A stretch of 45,482 nucleotides of DNA from Bacillota bacterium (GCA_012522085.1 JAAYLE010000120.1:1-45482), one strand, 5' to 3'; shown: positions 19,181-28,195, counted from the stretch's first letter. The notes: generated by a model from the letters alone, not told the origin. Made by a program: numbers and translations.

Positions 19181-21883
19181 TTGAAGTCGATATCCCTTAA
19201 GATTAATGGTCAAGAATTGCGGGCCAGGCCGGGGATGACTATTCTAGATGTGGCCAGAGAAGCTGGCATCGAGATCCCCACTCTTTGCTTCCATGAGGAG
19301 CTTAGCAGGGTAGGAGCCTGTCGGCTGTGTGTGGTCGAGGTAGGTGGGGGAAGCAAACTCCTTCCTGCCTGCACCACCCCCGTGGCCGAGGGCATGGAGG
19401 TGCTCACCCACTCGGAAAGGATCAATGCACGGCGCAAAGCCCTGCTGGAGCTTTATCTTTCCGATCATCCCGCCGACTGCCTGGCCTGCGAGAAGTGCGG
19501 CGATTGTCGCCTTCAAGATTACGCTTACGCCTACGGGGTAAGGACTATCCCCTCGGAGGGCGAACGCAGCCAAAGGCAGCTGGATGATAGCAATCCTTTC
19601 TTCATTCGTGACATGGAAAAATGCATCCTGTGCGGCCAGTGCGTCCGCATGTGCGGTGAAATAGTCGGGGCGCATGCCATCGACTTCACCCATCGGGGCT
19701 TCCAAGCCCAAGTGGCCGCAGCCTATGAGATGCCCCTGCAGGAGTCTTCCTGCGTTTTCTGCGGGAATTGCGTGGCCGTATGTCCCACCGGCGCCTTGAT
19801 CCCCAAGGGCAGGATGGGTCAAGGAAGGACTTGGGAGTTCAAGACGGTCACAACGACTTGCACCTACTGTGGAGTAGGCTGCCTCCTCGACTTGCAGGTG
19901 AAAGACGACCAACTCGTCGATGTCTCCCCGGGCGACGGCCCGGCCAACCGGGGGAAGCTTTGCGTCAAGGGACGGTTCGGCCTCGATTTCATCCACCATC
20001 CTGAGCGGCTGACCAAGCCCCTGATCAAGAAAGACGGCCGATTCGTCGAAAGCACTTGGGATGAAGCGTTGGACTTTGTCGCCAGACGCCTGTTGGAAAT
20101 CAAAGGGGCCCACGGCAGCGACGCCCTTGGAGTCTTTGCCAGTGCGAAATGCACCAATGAAGAAAACTACCTCCTGCAAAAGTTCGCCCGGGCAGTTTTG
20201 GGAACCAACAACGTGGACCACTGTGCAAGGCTCTGCCATGCCTCCACAGTGGTTGGTCTGGCAACAGCCTTCGGCAGCGGTGCGATGACCAATTCCATCC
20301 CCGAGGTCAAGTTGGCCGACACCATCCTGGTGACGGGCTCCAATACCACCGAGGCCCATCCGGTCATCGGCTATTTGATCAAACAGGCCGCCGCCCAAGG
20401 GACAAAGCTTATCGTGGCCGACCCCCGGCGCATCGAACTTGCCGAGGTGGCCGATGTGCACCTGCAGCTCCTGCCCGGGACCAATGTGGCCCTCTTTAAC
20501 GGCCTAGCCCATGTGATCATCGAGGAGGGGCTGGTCGATGAAGAATTCATCGCTTCCCGAACAGAAGGCTTTGATGCGCTGAAGAAGGCCTTGGCCAAGT
20601 ACACACCAGAGTATGTGCAGAAGGTAACCTCCGTCCCCGCGGATCTCATCCGCAAGGCGGCGAGATTGTACGCCAGGGCAGAGCGAGGGGCGATCTACTA
20701 TTCTATGGGCATCACCCAGCATTCCCAGGGAACGGACAACGTTTTGGCCATTGCCAACCTGGCCATGCTCACAGGCAATGTGGGCCGGCCGGGCACAGGG
20801 GTCAACCCCCTCCGGGGTCAAAACAACGTTCAGGGAGCCTGTGACATGGGGGCCCTGCCCAACGTGCTCCCTGGTTATCAAGCGGTAGCCAATCCCGAGC
20901 TTAGGGCCAAGTTCGCCCAGGCCTGGGGCGTTGACCTGCCGGAAAAGCCGGGGATGACCATCACCGAGATGATCCCTGCCGCTTTGTCCGGAAACATCAA
21001 AGCCCTTTATATCTGTGCCGAAAACCCCATGGTCAGTGATCCAGATATTAACCACGTTCGCAAGGCTCTAGAGAACCTGGAATTCTTGGTCGTGCAGGAC
21101 ATTTTCCTCACGGAAACGGCTCAGCTCGCCGATGTGGTGCTGCCCGGAACCACCTTCGCAGAAAAGGACGGCACCTTCACCAATACGGAAAGGCGCGTCC
21201 AGCGGGTGCGCCAGGCCGTCTCACCGAGGGGGGACAGCCGGCCCGATTGGCAGATCATCTGCGAGCTTGCCCGCCGCATGGGCTATGAGATGGCCTATCA
21301 AGACCCATCGGCCATCATGGACGAAATCAGTTCCCTCACCCCCAGCTACGGCGGCATCGACTATGGCCGCATCGAGGAAGAGGGGCTCTGCTGGCCCTGC
21401 CCAACCAAGACCCACCCCGGTACTCCCGTCTTGCACGCCGAGCGCTTTACCCGGGGACTAGGCAAGTTCACTCCTGTCGAGGCCATCGGTCCTGCCGAGC
21501 TTCCGGATGATGAGTATCCCCTCATCCTCACCACCGGCCGGAATCTATATCATTTCCACACCGGGTCCATGACCCGGCGCTCTGAGGGTCTCGACTGGCG
21601 CCTTCCAGAAGGGTACGTTGAGATTAATCCAGGGACGGCTAGGGACATGGGCATCAAGCATGGCGATATGGTCAAGGTAGCGTCCAGGCGAGGCGAGATC
21701 GAAATCAGAGCCTGCGTCACTCCGATGGTACCGGAGGGAATCATCTTCATTCCCTTCCACTTTGCCGAAAGCGCTGCCAACGTCCTCACCAATCCGGTTC
21801 TGGATCCCGTCGCCAAGATTCCCGAGTTCAAAGCTTGTGCGGCGAGGATAGAGAAGGTTGCATCCCTTGAGGAGGTGAGCTGA
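19181..21883 (+). CDS. fdhA: Formate dehydrogenase catalytic subunit, Cys-type, with NuoG-like N-terminus
   Basis: Molybdenum/tungsten enzyme that oxidises formate or reduces CO2. About 900 residues from TTG 19181, chosen because GGAGGG lies 10 nt upstream; the track start GTG 19172 is only 1 nt from it. Order: 2Fe-2S ferredoxin (Cys36, 47, 50, 64), His/Cys cluster region (HPADCLACEKCGDC), two 4Fe-4S motifs (CILCGQCVRMC, CVFCGNCVAVC), molybdopterin 4Fe-4S motif (CTYCGVGC), catalytic domain and C-terminal dinucleotide-binding domain. The active-site region reads HCARLCHAS with Cys352 (TGC codon) where many clostridial enzymes use selenocysteine. Followed by the NuoE-like gene with stop/start overlap. 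Confidence 0.93.
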   Translation: MKSISLKINGQELRARPGMTILDVAREAGIEIPTLCFHEELSRVGACRLCVVEVGGGSKLLPACTTPVAEGMEVLTHSERINARRKALLELYLSDHPADCLACEKCGDCRLQDYAYAYGVRTIPSEGERSQRQLDDSNPFFIRDMEKCILCGQCVRMCGEIVGAHAIDFTHRGFQAQVAAAYEMPLQESSCVFCGNCVAVCPTGALIPKGRMGQGRTWEFKTVTTTCTYCGVGCLLDLQVKDDQLVDVSPGDGPANRGKLCVKGRFGLDFIHHPERLTKPLIKKDGRFVESTWDEALDFVARRLLEIKGAHGSDALGVFASAKCTNEENYLLQKFARAVLGTNNVDHCARLCHASTVVGLATAFGSGAMTNSIPEVKLADTILVTGSNTTEAHPVIGYLIKQAAAQGTKLIVADPRRIELAEVADVHLQLLPGTNVALFNGLAHVIIEEGLVDEEFIASRTEGFDALKKALAKYTPEYVQKVTSVPADLIRKAARLYARAERGAIYYSMGITQHSQGTDNVLAIANLAMLTGNVGRPGTGVNPLRGQNNVQGACDMGALPNVLPGYQAVANPELRAKFAQAWGVDLPEKPGMTITEMIPAALSGNIKALYICAENPMVSDPDINHVRKALENLEFLVVQDIFLTETAQLADVVLPGTTFAEKDGTFTNTERRVQRVRQAVSPRGDSRPDWQIICELARRMGYEMAYQDPSAIMDEISSLTPSYGGIDYGRIEEEGLCWPCPTKTHPGTPVLHAERFTRGLGKFTPVEAIGPAELPDDEYPLILTTGRNLYHFHTGSMTRRSEGLDWRLPEGYVEINPGTARDMGIKHGDMVKVASRRGEIEIRACVTPMVPEGIIFIPFHFAESAANVLTNPVLDPVAKIPEFKACAARIEKVASLEEVS

Positions 21884-22395
21884 TGAGCTGCACAGTATGC
21901 CTCTGTGATACCGAGCTGAGCCAGGAAGACAAGTCAATCCTGGATGAGATTCTAGCCCAGCACTCCCTCCAGGAGAGTTCCTTGATTCCGGTCCTCCAGG
22001 AAACCCAGGGCCGTCTAGGCTATCTGCCCCGACCGGCCATGGAGTACGTGGCCAAAGCCCTGAAGGTTCCCTTCGCCCGGGTTTACGGAGTTGCGTCCTT
22101 TTACGCCCAGTTCCACTTGCAGCCCCGGGGCAAACATATCATCCGGGTCTGTCAAGGAACTGCCTGCCACGTCAGAGGCGCCAAAGAGGTGCTGAAGGCC
22201 TTCGAAGATGAGCTCGGCATTACCGCCGGGAATACCACGGACGATCTGGAGTACACCCTGGAAGTAGTTGCTTGCATCGGGGCCTGCGGCCTTGCGCCGA
22301 CGATCATGATCGATGATGAGACCTATGGGCGTCTCACGCCAAGGGACGTCCGCAAGCTCCTCCGGCAAACGAAAAGAGCCGCCCAGGCTCAGTAA
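21883..22395 (+). CDS. NuoE-like 2Fe-2S subunit of the formate dehydrogenase complex
   Basis: Thioredoxin-fold 2Fe-2S electron-transfer subunit, 170 residues. It has the four cluster cysteines in CQGTACH and CIGACG, with the helical N-terminal part (IPVLQETQGRLGYLP) common to NuoE/HydC proteins. A short Cys-containing start (MSCTVCLC) is unusual. ATG overlaps the fdhA stop by 1 nt (TGATG), so translation is coupled. Together with the NuoF-like and FdhA subunits it makes a trimeric NAD(P)-linked formate dehydrogenase. Confidence 0.93.
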   Translation: MSCTVCLCDTELSQEDKSILDEILAQHSLQESSLIPVLQETQGRLGYLPRPAMEYVAKALKVPFARVYGVASFYAQFHLQPRGKHIIRVCQGTACHVRGAKEVLKAFEDELGITAGNTTDDLEYTLEVVACIGACGLAPTIMIDDETYGRLTPRDVRKLLRQTKRAAQAQ

Positions 22396-22403
22396 GAAGC
22401 TGC

Positions 22404-22434
22404 GGGGCAGCTCTTCAGAGCTGCCCCTTCCCTT
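22404..22434 (+). terminator. Terminator after the formate dehydrogenase genes
   Basis: Perfect 10-bp stem GGGGCAGCTC-TTCA-GAGCTGCCCC followed by TTCCCTT. It lies between two convergent units and may serve both directions. Confidence 0.8.
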
Positions 22435-22443
22435 CGGATTCGA

Positions 22444-23448
22444 CTACTTCAACAATCCCAGTTCGCGATAGGCTCGCTCAGCGCCCGGATGGAGGGGAAA
22501 ACCTGTATCAAGGGGGGCCTCAGCGGCGCTGAAGGTAGACAACGCCGGCACTGCCTTTCCCACTCGCTCGGGGTCGGAGATGATCACTTTGGTCAGTTGA
22601 TAAGCTAGTTCTTCATCCATATCCTCGTGGACGAAGACCAGATGGTCGAAGGCGACAGACGGGATGTCTTTGCCAAGGGTAGCATAGTCAGCGCCAGGGT
22701 GGTATCCCCTGATATACCCATATTCTTCAACCATCCTGTCGATAGTCTCCGGCTCCAAGGCAAGCCATTTCATGCCTTTGATCGAAGCATCCATATCCAA
22801 TACATAGGCGGCGGGAACCCGGACGATGGCGATAGTCACATCGGCATGACCATCGATCATCAGGCCGGAAATATCCGCGGGGTTGTTGAAGGAGACCGTG
22901 CCACCCCACTTGGTGATGTCATCATAAGTCAGGCCATAGCACTCCAAGAGCCGCCGGGCGAAAATTTCATCGCCGCTCCCCCGGATCTTGAGGGCAAGCC
23001 TGATGGCTGGCTTCGTGGCCAGGAACTCGCCGAAAGTCTCGATTCCCTCAGGAACAACCCCTGGCCGGGCGAGGATGTGGCCCCAGCTCTTGACATTGAA
23101 GCGCCACAAGGCGCGCAAGTTCTTGATTCCCTGGGGAACACGACCCGCGTATTCACCAGCCCCCAACTGCACTTCCCTTGCCGACAGAGTATCAGTGATC
23201 CCTATAGCCTCGTTCGGCGCCGAGTCTGCTACGACCAAGGGATTGGTAAAGCCGCCGCCCAGGATTACCGATACTTCCACATCGGACAGGTTATTGTGCC
23301 ATTGGTCCGCCCAGATGGCCGCAGGCTCCATGTAGAGGCCCCCGACGGCACCTGTATGGAAGGTGAGGGAATACTTCTTGGCACTAGCGACCTGTACACA
23401 CATCAGTAGAAGACCGACCAAGAGAATCGCTGCTAGTTTTCTGTTCAT
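22444..23448 (-). CDS. TAXI-family TRAP transporter solute-binding protein
   Basis: Extracytoplasmic receptor that delivers a substrate to a TRAP permease. The start ATG 23448 is chosen because AAAGGAGGCAGCAAGG directly precedes it; the track start 23484 lacks this. The signal peptide ends near QVASA. The mature protein shows TAXI features such as YSLTFHTGAVGGLYMEPA. TAXI receptors are linked to glutamate and other carboxylates, but the substrate here is unknown. It is the last gene of the leftward GntR-FAD-permease unit. Confidence 0.88.
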   Translation of the reverse strand: MNRKLAAILLVGLLLMCVQVASAKKYSLTFHTGAVGGLYMEPAAIWADQWHNNLSDVEVSVILGGGFTNPLVVADSAPNEAIGITDTLSAREVQLGAGEYAGRVPQGIKNLRALWRFNVKSWGHILARPGVVPEGIETFGEFLATKPAIRLALKIRGSGDEIFARRLLECYGLTYDDITKWGGTVSFNNPADISGLMIDGHADVTIAIVRVPAAYVLDMDASIKGMKWLALEPETIDRMVEEYGYIRGYHPGADYATLGKDIPSVAFDHLVFVHEDMDEELAYQLTKVIISDPERVGKAVPALSTFSAAEAPLDTGFPLHPGAERAYRELGLLK

Positions 23449-23502
23449 CCTTGCTGCCTCCTTTTGTCTATCTACCTGCTCCATACTGCTCCTACCGCGC
23501 GA

Positions 23503-23515
23503 ATAACGACGTTAT
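23503..23515. repeat. 13-bp palindrome before the TAXI receptor gene
   Basis: ATAACG-A-CGTTAT in the 88-bp gap between permease and receptor. It may be an operator or an mRNA hairpin that sets receptor to permease ratio. Confidence 0.3.
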
Positions 23516-23536
23516 CACCCCTCCCATTCTAGAACG

Positions 23537-25408
23537 TTAGATCGCCGCTGACCTTTGTCTGATTCGCTGCGAATAAAACACTAGGGCTACTCCTGCCAAA
23601 CCGATAATGTCGCTTGCCGTTCCCGGCCATAAGAGGCCGAAGGCAATGATAAAGAGGACCGCTCGCTGGAAGAGGTTCAGCTGGCCGTTCATCCAACCCT
23701 CGGTGGCGCTTACCAAAGCAATAATCCCGATGATTGCCGTAATGAACGATTGTATGCCGAACCAGAACCCTGAGCCGAATATGTTCAACAGCGTCGGATT
23801 GTAAGCAACCATGAACGGGATGATGTATGCCGGAATGCCAAGGATGAACCCTCTGATCCCTGTCCGAATGAAGGAAGTCTCGGCGATGGACGCCGCTGCA
23901 AAGCTGGATAGGCAGACAGGTGGCGTAATCGGTGCTAGAATGCCATACATGAAGATGAACATGTAAGTCACAAAGGGGTCGATGCCAAACTCCATCAGCG
24001 CCGATGCTCCAAAAACCGACGCAATCAGGAAGGCACCTGTAACTGGCAGGCCCATGCCAAGGACGATAACGGTCATTGCCACCAAGAGAAGCACGCCGAA
24101 CATGTTGCCCTGAGCGAGCTGAACGATGACTGCTGTCAGTCGATACGGTGTTCCTGTTGTCTGGAGAGCTGCAACTGCCACGCCAGCCGAAAGGAGCGTC
24201 GAAGCGATGGTGATCACCCGCCAGATGGCGGTTTCAACTGCTTCAGACAGTTTCGCCCAATTCATTCGGGTGGTAGGCCGAAGATAGCTGACCAAGATCA
24301 CAGACAAGGTGGCCATCGTCGAAGAGTAGTAGGCTGTTCGTCGCTGGGCCAACAAGACAACCAACACGATGACAGGGAGGAGGATATGTCCATAGTCCCT
24401 GAAGGTTTCCCAAATCCCAGGCTCTTCCTCATCGGTTTGGTAGATCCCAATGCCGGCCTTTTCCGCCTGAAAGTGAACGGCAAGGTATACGGCAAAAACG
24501 TAAAGGATTGCGGGAACCGCTGCCGCGGCAGCTACCTCCATGTATGGCCGGCGGCTGAATTCCGCGATCAAGAAAGCTGCTGCGCCCATCACCGGTGGAA
24601 TCAATTGCCCAAGGGAAGATGCTACAGCTTCAACTGCGCCGGCAAACTCGGGGTTGAAGCCCGTCTTTTTCATCAAGGGGATGGTTACAGACCCTGTTGC
24701 GAAGACATTCGCCGTGCCGCTTCCGCTTATGCAGCCAAACAGGGCGCTCCCCAAGACCGCGGCTTTCGCCGGGCCCCCTCTTGCCTTGCCTGTTAAGGCA
24801 ATCGCCACCCTGGTGAAGAACTCACTGCCACCGGCCTCTTGAATGAGGGCCCCGAAGAAGATGAACATGAAGATTTCGGCAAGAGACAAAGATGCCAGCG
24901 AGCCATAAAGGCCATTGGTCGTTAGGAACAGGTGCTCCAAGAGATTCTTGGCAGGAATGCCCGGGTGTCTAAGCAACCCGGGGAAGTACTTGCCGTAGAG
25001 TGTATAAATGATCAAGAAAACAACGATACCAACCAGGGTCTTCCCTACTGTCCGACGAGTAAGCTCTAGCACCAAAGCTATGGTCAAAATGCCGAAAATC
25101 CAATCACCGACCGTTAGGGGATCAAAAAACGGCAGCCGCCAAACGATGCGCTGATACTCAAACAGGATATAGACTGCACTTGATACCCCGGCAATTGCGA
25201 ACAACCAATCATACCAGGGTATTCTTGTTTGCTTTTTCCCTCCCCTATACTTGAGAAAACCCAAGAAGAGGACGAATGCAATGTGGATGGGCCGCACCAC
25301 CATGGGCTCAGGCATACCGGTAAGGGCCACATAGAAATGGTACGCGGCCATCATTAGCACTACTGCCTTGAGCAACTTCTGAGTCCAGTCTTCCATCACA
25401 GTAGTCAT
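23537..25408 (-). CDS. TRAP transporter fused permease (TAXI type)
   Basis: Integral membrane protein that fuses the small (DctQ-like, N-terminal 4 helices) and large (DctM-like) TRAP permease subunits. It is strongly hydrophobic throughout, with the conserved blocks GSALFGCISGSGTANVFATGSVTIPLMKK and GMGLPVTGAFLI. From ATG 25408 the protein has 623 residues; GAGGGGAG lies 8 nt upstream, unlike the track start 25450. Transport would be driven by a sodium or proton gradient. It lies between the FAD oxidoreductase and receptor genes. Confidence 0.92.
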   Translation of the reverse strand: MTTVMEDWTQKLLKAVVLMMAAYHFYVALTGMPEPMVVRPIHIAFVLFLGFLKYRGGKKQTRIPWYDWLFAIAGVSSAVYILFEYQRIVWRLPFFDPLTVGDWIFGILTIALVLELTRRTVGKTLVGIVVFLIIYTLYGKYFPGLLRHPGIPAKNLLEHLFLTTNGLYGSLASLSLAEIFMFIFFGALIQEAGGSEFFTRVAIALTGKARGGPAKAAVLGSALFGCISGSGTANVFATGSVTIPLMKKTGFNPEFAGAVEAVASSLGQLIPPVMGAAAFLIAEFSRRPYMEVAAAAAVPAILYVFAVYLAVHFQAEKAGIGIYQTDEEEPGIWETFRDYGHILLPVIVLVVLLAQRRTAYYSSTMATLSVILVSYLRPTTRMNWAKLSEAVETAIWRVITIASTLLSAGVAVAALQTTGTPYRLTAVIVQLAQGNMFGVLLLVAMTVIVLGMGLPVTGAFLIASVFGASALMEFGIDPFVTYMFIFMYGILAPITPPVCLSSFAAASIAETSFIRTGIRGFILGIPAYIIPFMVAYNPTLLNIFGSGFWFGIQSFITAIIGIIALVSATEGWMNGQLNLFQRAVLFIIAFGLLWPGTASDIIGLAGVALVFYSQRIRQRSAAI

Positions 25409-25487
25409 GTTGGAGCTCCCCTCATTTTCGGCTTGTTGCATCAGGCCCAAGTCCGGGACTTCGCCTTGGACTTGGGCCTGTCAGCGG

Positions 25488-26873
25488 TTAAATCTCTACT
25501 TGGCGAGCATCAATGGGCATGCCGGTTGCCAAAATCAGCTCTTGGACGGAATTTACATCCACCTCCCGGACAACCCGCCCAGTCTTCACAGCGACTGCCG
25601 CGGCAAAACCCGCTGCCTGGCCAGTCGCCATGCACGCCGGGATATTACGTGTTCGACCATGGGCCACGTGATCGTTCGATATGCAGCGGCCTGCGACTAG
25701 CACCTGGTCTATCTTTTGCGGGACCAAACACCTATAGGGAATTTCATAAGGTGGGTAGCTCTCGAATCGAACCAGCGACCCCTTGACATCGTGGATGTCC
25801 ATCGCCGCCAAGTCCACGGCAATAGAGTCTTCAAAGTGCCTGCCGGTCGTCACATCCTCGCCGGTCAGGATGTAGTCGCCGAGAATATGACGGGTTTCCC
25901 TGACGCCCAGCATCGAAGAAATACCGTTGATATAGGCGTTTTCAAATCCAGGGACATTCTCCTTAAAGAATCGGGCATTGGCCTCGATCTGGCGATATAG
26001 TTCCATAATGGCGTTGCTGATATCCAAGACGGACAGACCCGAAGCCCCAATCACCCGGGTCGAATTGCAGAACACTTCCGTCTTGCCATAGGCCGTCTTC
26101 AGAGTGATGTTTTCCCGCTGAAGCTTGATCCCAGTCTCCGCCTGGAACTTCTTCAGCATTCGTTCAAAGCCGGTAGCCCAAATACCGTACTCGGGCCTAT
26201 CGGGGGAGATATACCGCTCGGTGACATCTTCCGGATGGTTTCTTGCCCATTCGGCAAATCTATCCATGTCAACTTCATTCATCTTGAAGTACATGGACAC
26301 CGGCTGCATTGCCCCCTCTTCGGAGCCCACAATGAACGGCGCCCCTGCGGATGCGGCAACGTCTCCATCGGCTGTGCAATCAATGACCACCTTCGCCAGA
26401 ATGGCCCGCCGCCCATCCTTGCATTCGATAATGACACCCTTCATCTGATTGTCTTCAACGATAGGAGCAACCACCATGGCTTCAAATAAGATCTGAACAC
26501 CAGCTTCAGCGCACATTCTAGCGAGGAGGATCTTAGCCATCTCTGGGTCGCATGGTGCGGTCAGGCCAATGTTGCCTTTCCCGATGTCGGCGACGTACCG
26601 AGAACCGGCGGCCCCAATCTCTTGCGCCCTTTCCCAAAACTCGAGAGGAATCCCCCCAGGAAGGAGCCCGGAAGGCTTTGAGTTCATGCCCACTGTCAGG
26701 TTGCCTCCCAAAGCTCCGAAACGTTCAATCAAAACTACTTTAACTCCTTGCCTGGCTGCTGCGATAGCTGCCATGGGTCCGGCCGAACCGGCACCAGCGA
26801 CGACTACATCCACATCGAGCAAGACTGGCACTTCCCTTGCAGGTTCCACAATTACACTAGGCTTCGACGTCAT
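25488..26873 (-). CDS. FAD-dependent oxidoreductase (FAD_oxidored family)
   Basis: A 461-residue flavoprotein with an N-terminal Rossmann dinucleotide-binding motif (VVVAGAGSAGPMAAIAAARQGVKVVLIE) followed by GALGGNLT, and later the VIDCTADGDVAASAGAPF segment typical of this family. No signal peptide is seen. The reaction is unknown; family members are annotated as dehydrogenases or reductases without assigned substrate. Its start overlaps gntR by 17 bp, and the TAXI permease follows, so the transported compound is probably its substrate or a precursor. This is inference from gene order. Confidence 0.85.
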   Translation of the reverse strand: MTSKPSVIVEPAREVPVLLDVDVVVAGAGSAGPMAAIAAARQGVKVVLIERFGALGGNLTVGMNSKPSGLLPGGIPLEFWERAQEIGAAGSRYVADIGKGNIGLTAPCDPEMAKILLARMCAEAGVQILFEAMVVAPIVEDNQMKGVIIECKDGRRAILAKVVIDCTADGDVAASAGAPFIVGSEEGAMQPVSMYFKMNEVDMDRFAEWARNHPEDVTERYISPDRPEYGIWATGFERMLKKFQAETGIKLQRENITLKTAYGKTEVFCNSTRVIGASGLSVLDISNAIMELYRQIEANARFFKENVPGFENAYINGISSMLGVRETRHILGDYILTGEDVTTGRHFEDSIAVDLAAMDIHDVKGSLVRFESYPPYEIPYRCLVPQKIDQVLVAGRCISNDHVAHGRTRNIPACMATGQAAGFAAAVAVKTGRVVREVDVNSVQELILATGMPIDARQVEI

Positions 26874-27561
26874 TTACCCTCGTTCCCCTTTCGTCATGTA
26901 GTTCCCCACTTGCACTTCCGGCAAGTTCTTTCAAGTAATACTCCTTGCCCCGGATAATGTGCCTGCCCATCTCCCCTACTGCCCGTTCGCAGTCCCCCTG
27001 TTCTAGTGCTTCAACAATCCGCCTATGCTCCTCAAGCCCTGGATAGTCTTTGATGCCCCGCGCCCGGAAGAGACGAATTTGCTTCCGCAGGACTTGCAGC
27101 ATGCGTACCAGTCGGCGATTTCCGCAAAGTTCACACAGCGCGTTATGGAATTCCTCGTTATAGTGAACCAATCCATTTAGATCCCCCTGTTCGAGCGCCT
27201 CTCCGCCCTTCGTCAGTAATTCCTTCAATCGCGCTAGGCCCTCAGGGGTGATCCGCTCGTGGACTCGTCTCACGGCTAATGTTTCAAGAGCTAAACGTAG
27301 ATCGTATATTTCCTCGATATCTTGTTGCGAAAGTCTGGGAACCATCGTAAACCGATGGGGCGATTTGACAACAAGCCCATCCTGTTCCAACTTAGTCAAC
27401 GCTTCCCTGACAGTCGTTCCACTTACGCCAAACTGCTTGGCCAGTTCATCTTCGAAGAGCCTGGTACCAGGGCGGATTTTGTGGTTGATGATCGCACCGA
27501 GGAGCACTTGATAAACCTGTTCACTTAAGCTCCTCTTTTTCCCAACAGCAGGCAGCTTCAT
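26857..27561 (-). CDS. GntR-family transcriptional regulator (FadR/FCD type)
   Basis: DNA-binding repressor or activator. N-terminal winged helix (SLSEQVYQVLLGAIINHKI through VSGTTVREALTKLEQDGLV) and a C-terminal all-helical FCD ligand domain (LRLALETLAVRRV; NEEFHNALCELCGNRRL) that in relatives binds carboxylates with a metal. ATG 27561 has GGAG upstream; the track start is TTG 27594 with no clear ribosome binding site. First gene of the unit with the FAD oxidoreductase and TAXI transporter, which it likely controls. A palindrome-rich segment sits just upstream. Confidence 0.88.
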   Translation of the reverse strand: MKLPAVGKKRSLSEQVYQVLLGAIINHKIRPGTRLFEDELAKQFGVSGTTVREALTKLEQDGLVVKSPHRFTMVPRLSQQDIEEIYDLRLALETLAVRRVHERITPEGLARLKELLTKGGEALEQGDLNGLVHYNEEFHNALCELCGNRRLVRMLQVLRKQIRLFRARGIKDYPGLEEHRRIVEALEQGDCERAVGEMGRHIIRGKEYYLKELAGSASGELHDERGTRVNDVEA

Positions 27562-27603
27562 AGCCACATCCACTCCAAGTATCGTACTGCTCAACAGCTC
27601 GAG

Positions 27604-27645
27604 TCTCGATTCTCGATTCTCGAGAATCTACTTTTTAGATTCTCG
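27604..27645. repeat. Nested palindromes and 7-bp direct repeats before gntR (operator candidate)
   Basis: Three tandem copies of TCTCGAT (27604-27623, last partial), a perfect 14-bp palindrome GATTCTCGAGAATC (27615-27628), and an inverted repeat CGAGAATCTA-CTTTT-TAGATTCTCG (27621-27645). They overlap and lie 43-84 bp upstream of the preferred gntR start. This fits an autoregulatory operator for a dimeric GntR protein, or an mRNA hairpin. Confidence 0.55.
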
Positions 27646-27821
27646 GGCCGGATCGTTTCTCCTGCAATCGAATCAAAAAACTTCCTAGTTGGCATCTTTG
27701 TTCCCGTACTTCGGCATGGACTTACAACATAGGTCGGTTGACAATGATGGTGCTTGCACAGATTCTTTTGGCATGATCTTTGCCAACAAGAAACTGCAAT
27801 GGCTGGGAGAAGAAGAGAACC

Positions 27822-28142
27822 ATGTCGGGCGTTCCTTTTCAATGGGACGGCACTAGCCTAGACACTGACCTAGACAAGGAGGGCGCTGCGACGACATTAC
27901 GTACGTCCATGACATTGCCAGTAGAGCTGCTATCTGAGGTGGCTCTTTTGGGACGACTCAAGGCCGAAGGCCCCGGAAACCAGACTTCGGCCGCCCAAGC
28001 CTGCCCGGGGCCTTCTCGACCCTTGAAAGACAATTCTGAACAGGAATTAGATGAATTGACAACTGTATATATCCCCGTACGCTATGTCCATCAATGCGGT
28101 CCATTCCCTCAATTTCGACGAAGGAGGCAGGTGAACGCCTAG
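27822..28142 (+). CDS. Doubtful ORF of 106 codons, no family recognised
   Basis: From ATG 27822 the frame encodes MSGVPFQWDG and ends in a basic tail (QFRRRRQVNA). No domain, membrane segment or signal is evident, and the ribosome binding site is weak (GGGAGAAGAAGAG). It is listed only because a good terminator with a plus-strand T-tract follows. It could equally be non-coding. Confidence 0.2.
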   Translation: MSGVPFQWDGTSLDTDLDKEGAATTLRTSMTLPVELLSEVALLGRLKAEGPGNQTSAAQACPGPSRPLKDNSEQELDELTTVYIPVRYVHQCGPFPQFRRRRQVNA

Positions 28143-28164
28143 CTGCCATCCTTCGCCAGGATTG

Positions 28165-28195
28165 AAACGGCGGGAGAAACCCCGCCGTTTTTCAT
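28165..28195 (+). terminator. Strong intrinsic terminator
   Basis: AACGGCGGG-AGAAAC-CCCGCCGTT followed by TTTC on the plus strand. It lies 24 nt after the doubtful plus-strand ORF and 25 nt beyond the stop of the leftward hypothetical gene (28220). The T-tract is better on the plus strand, but it may work both ways. Confidence 0.8.

Noticed and set aside
19244-20461. 405-aa minus-strand ORF inside fdhA
   Set aside because: Antisense of conserved FdhA; no recognisable domain and no start signal.
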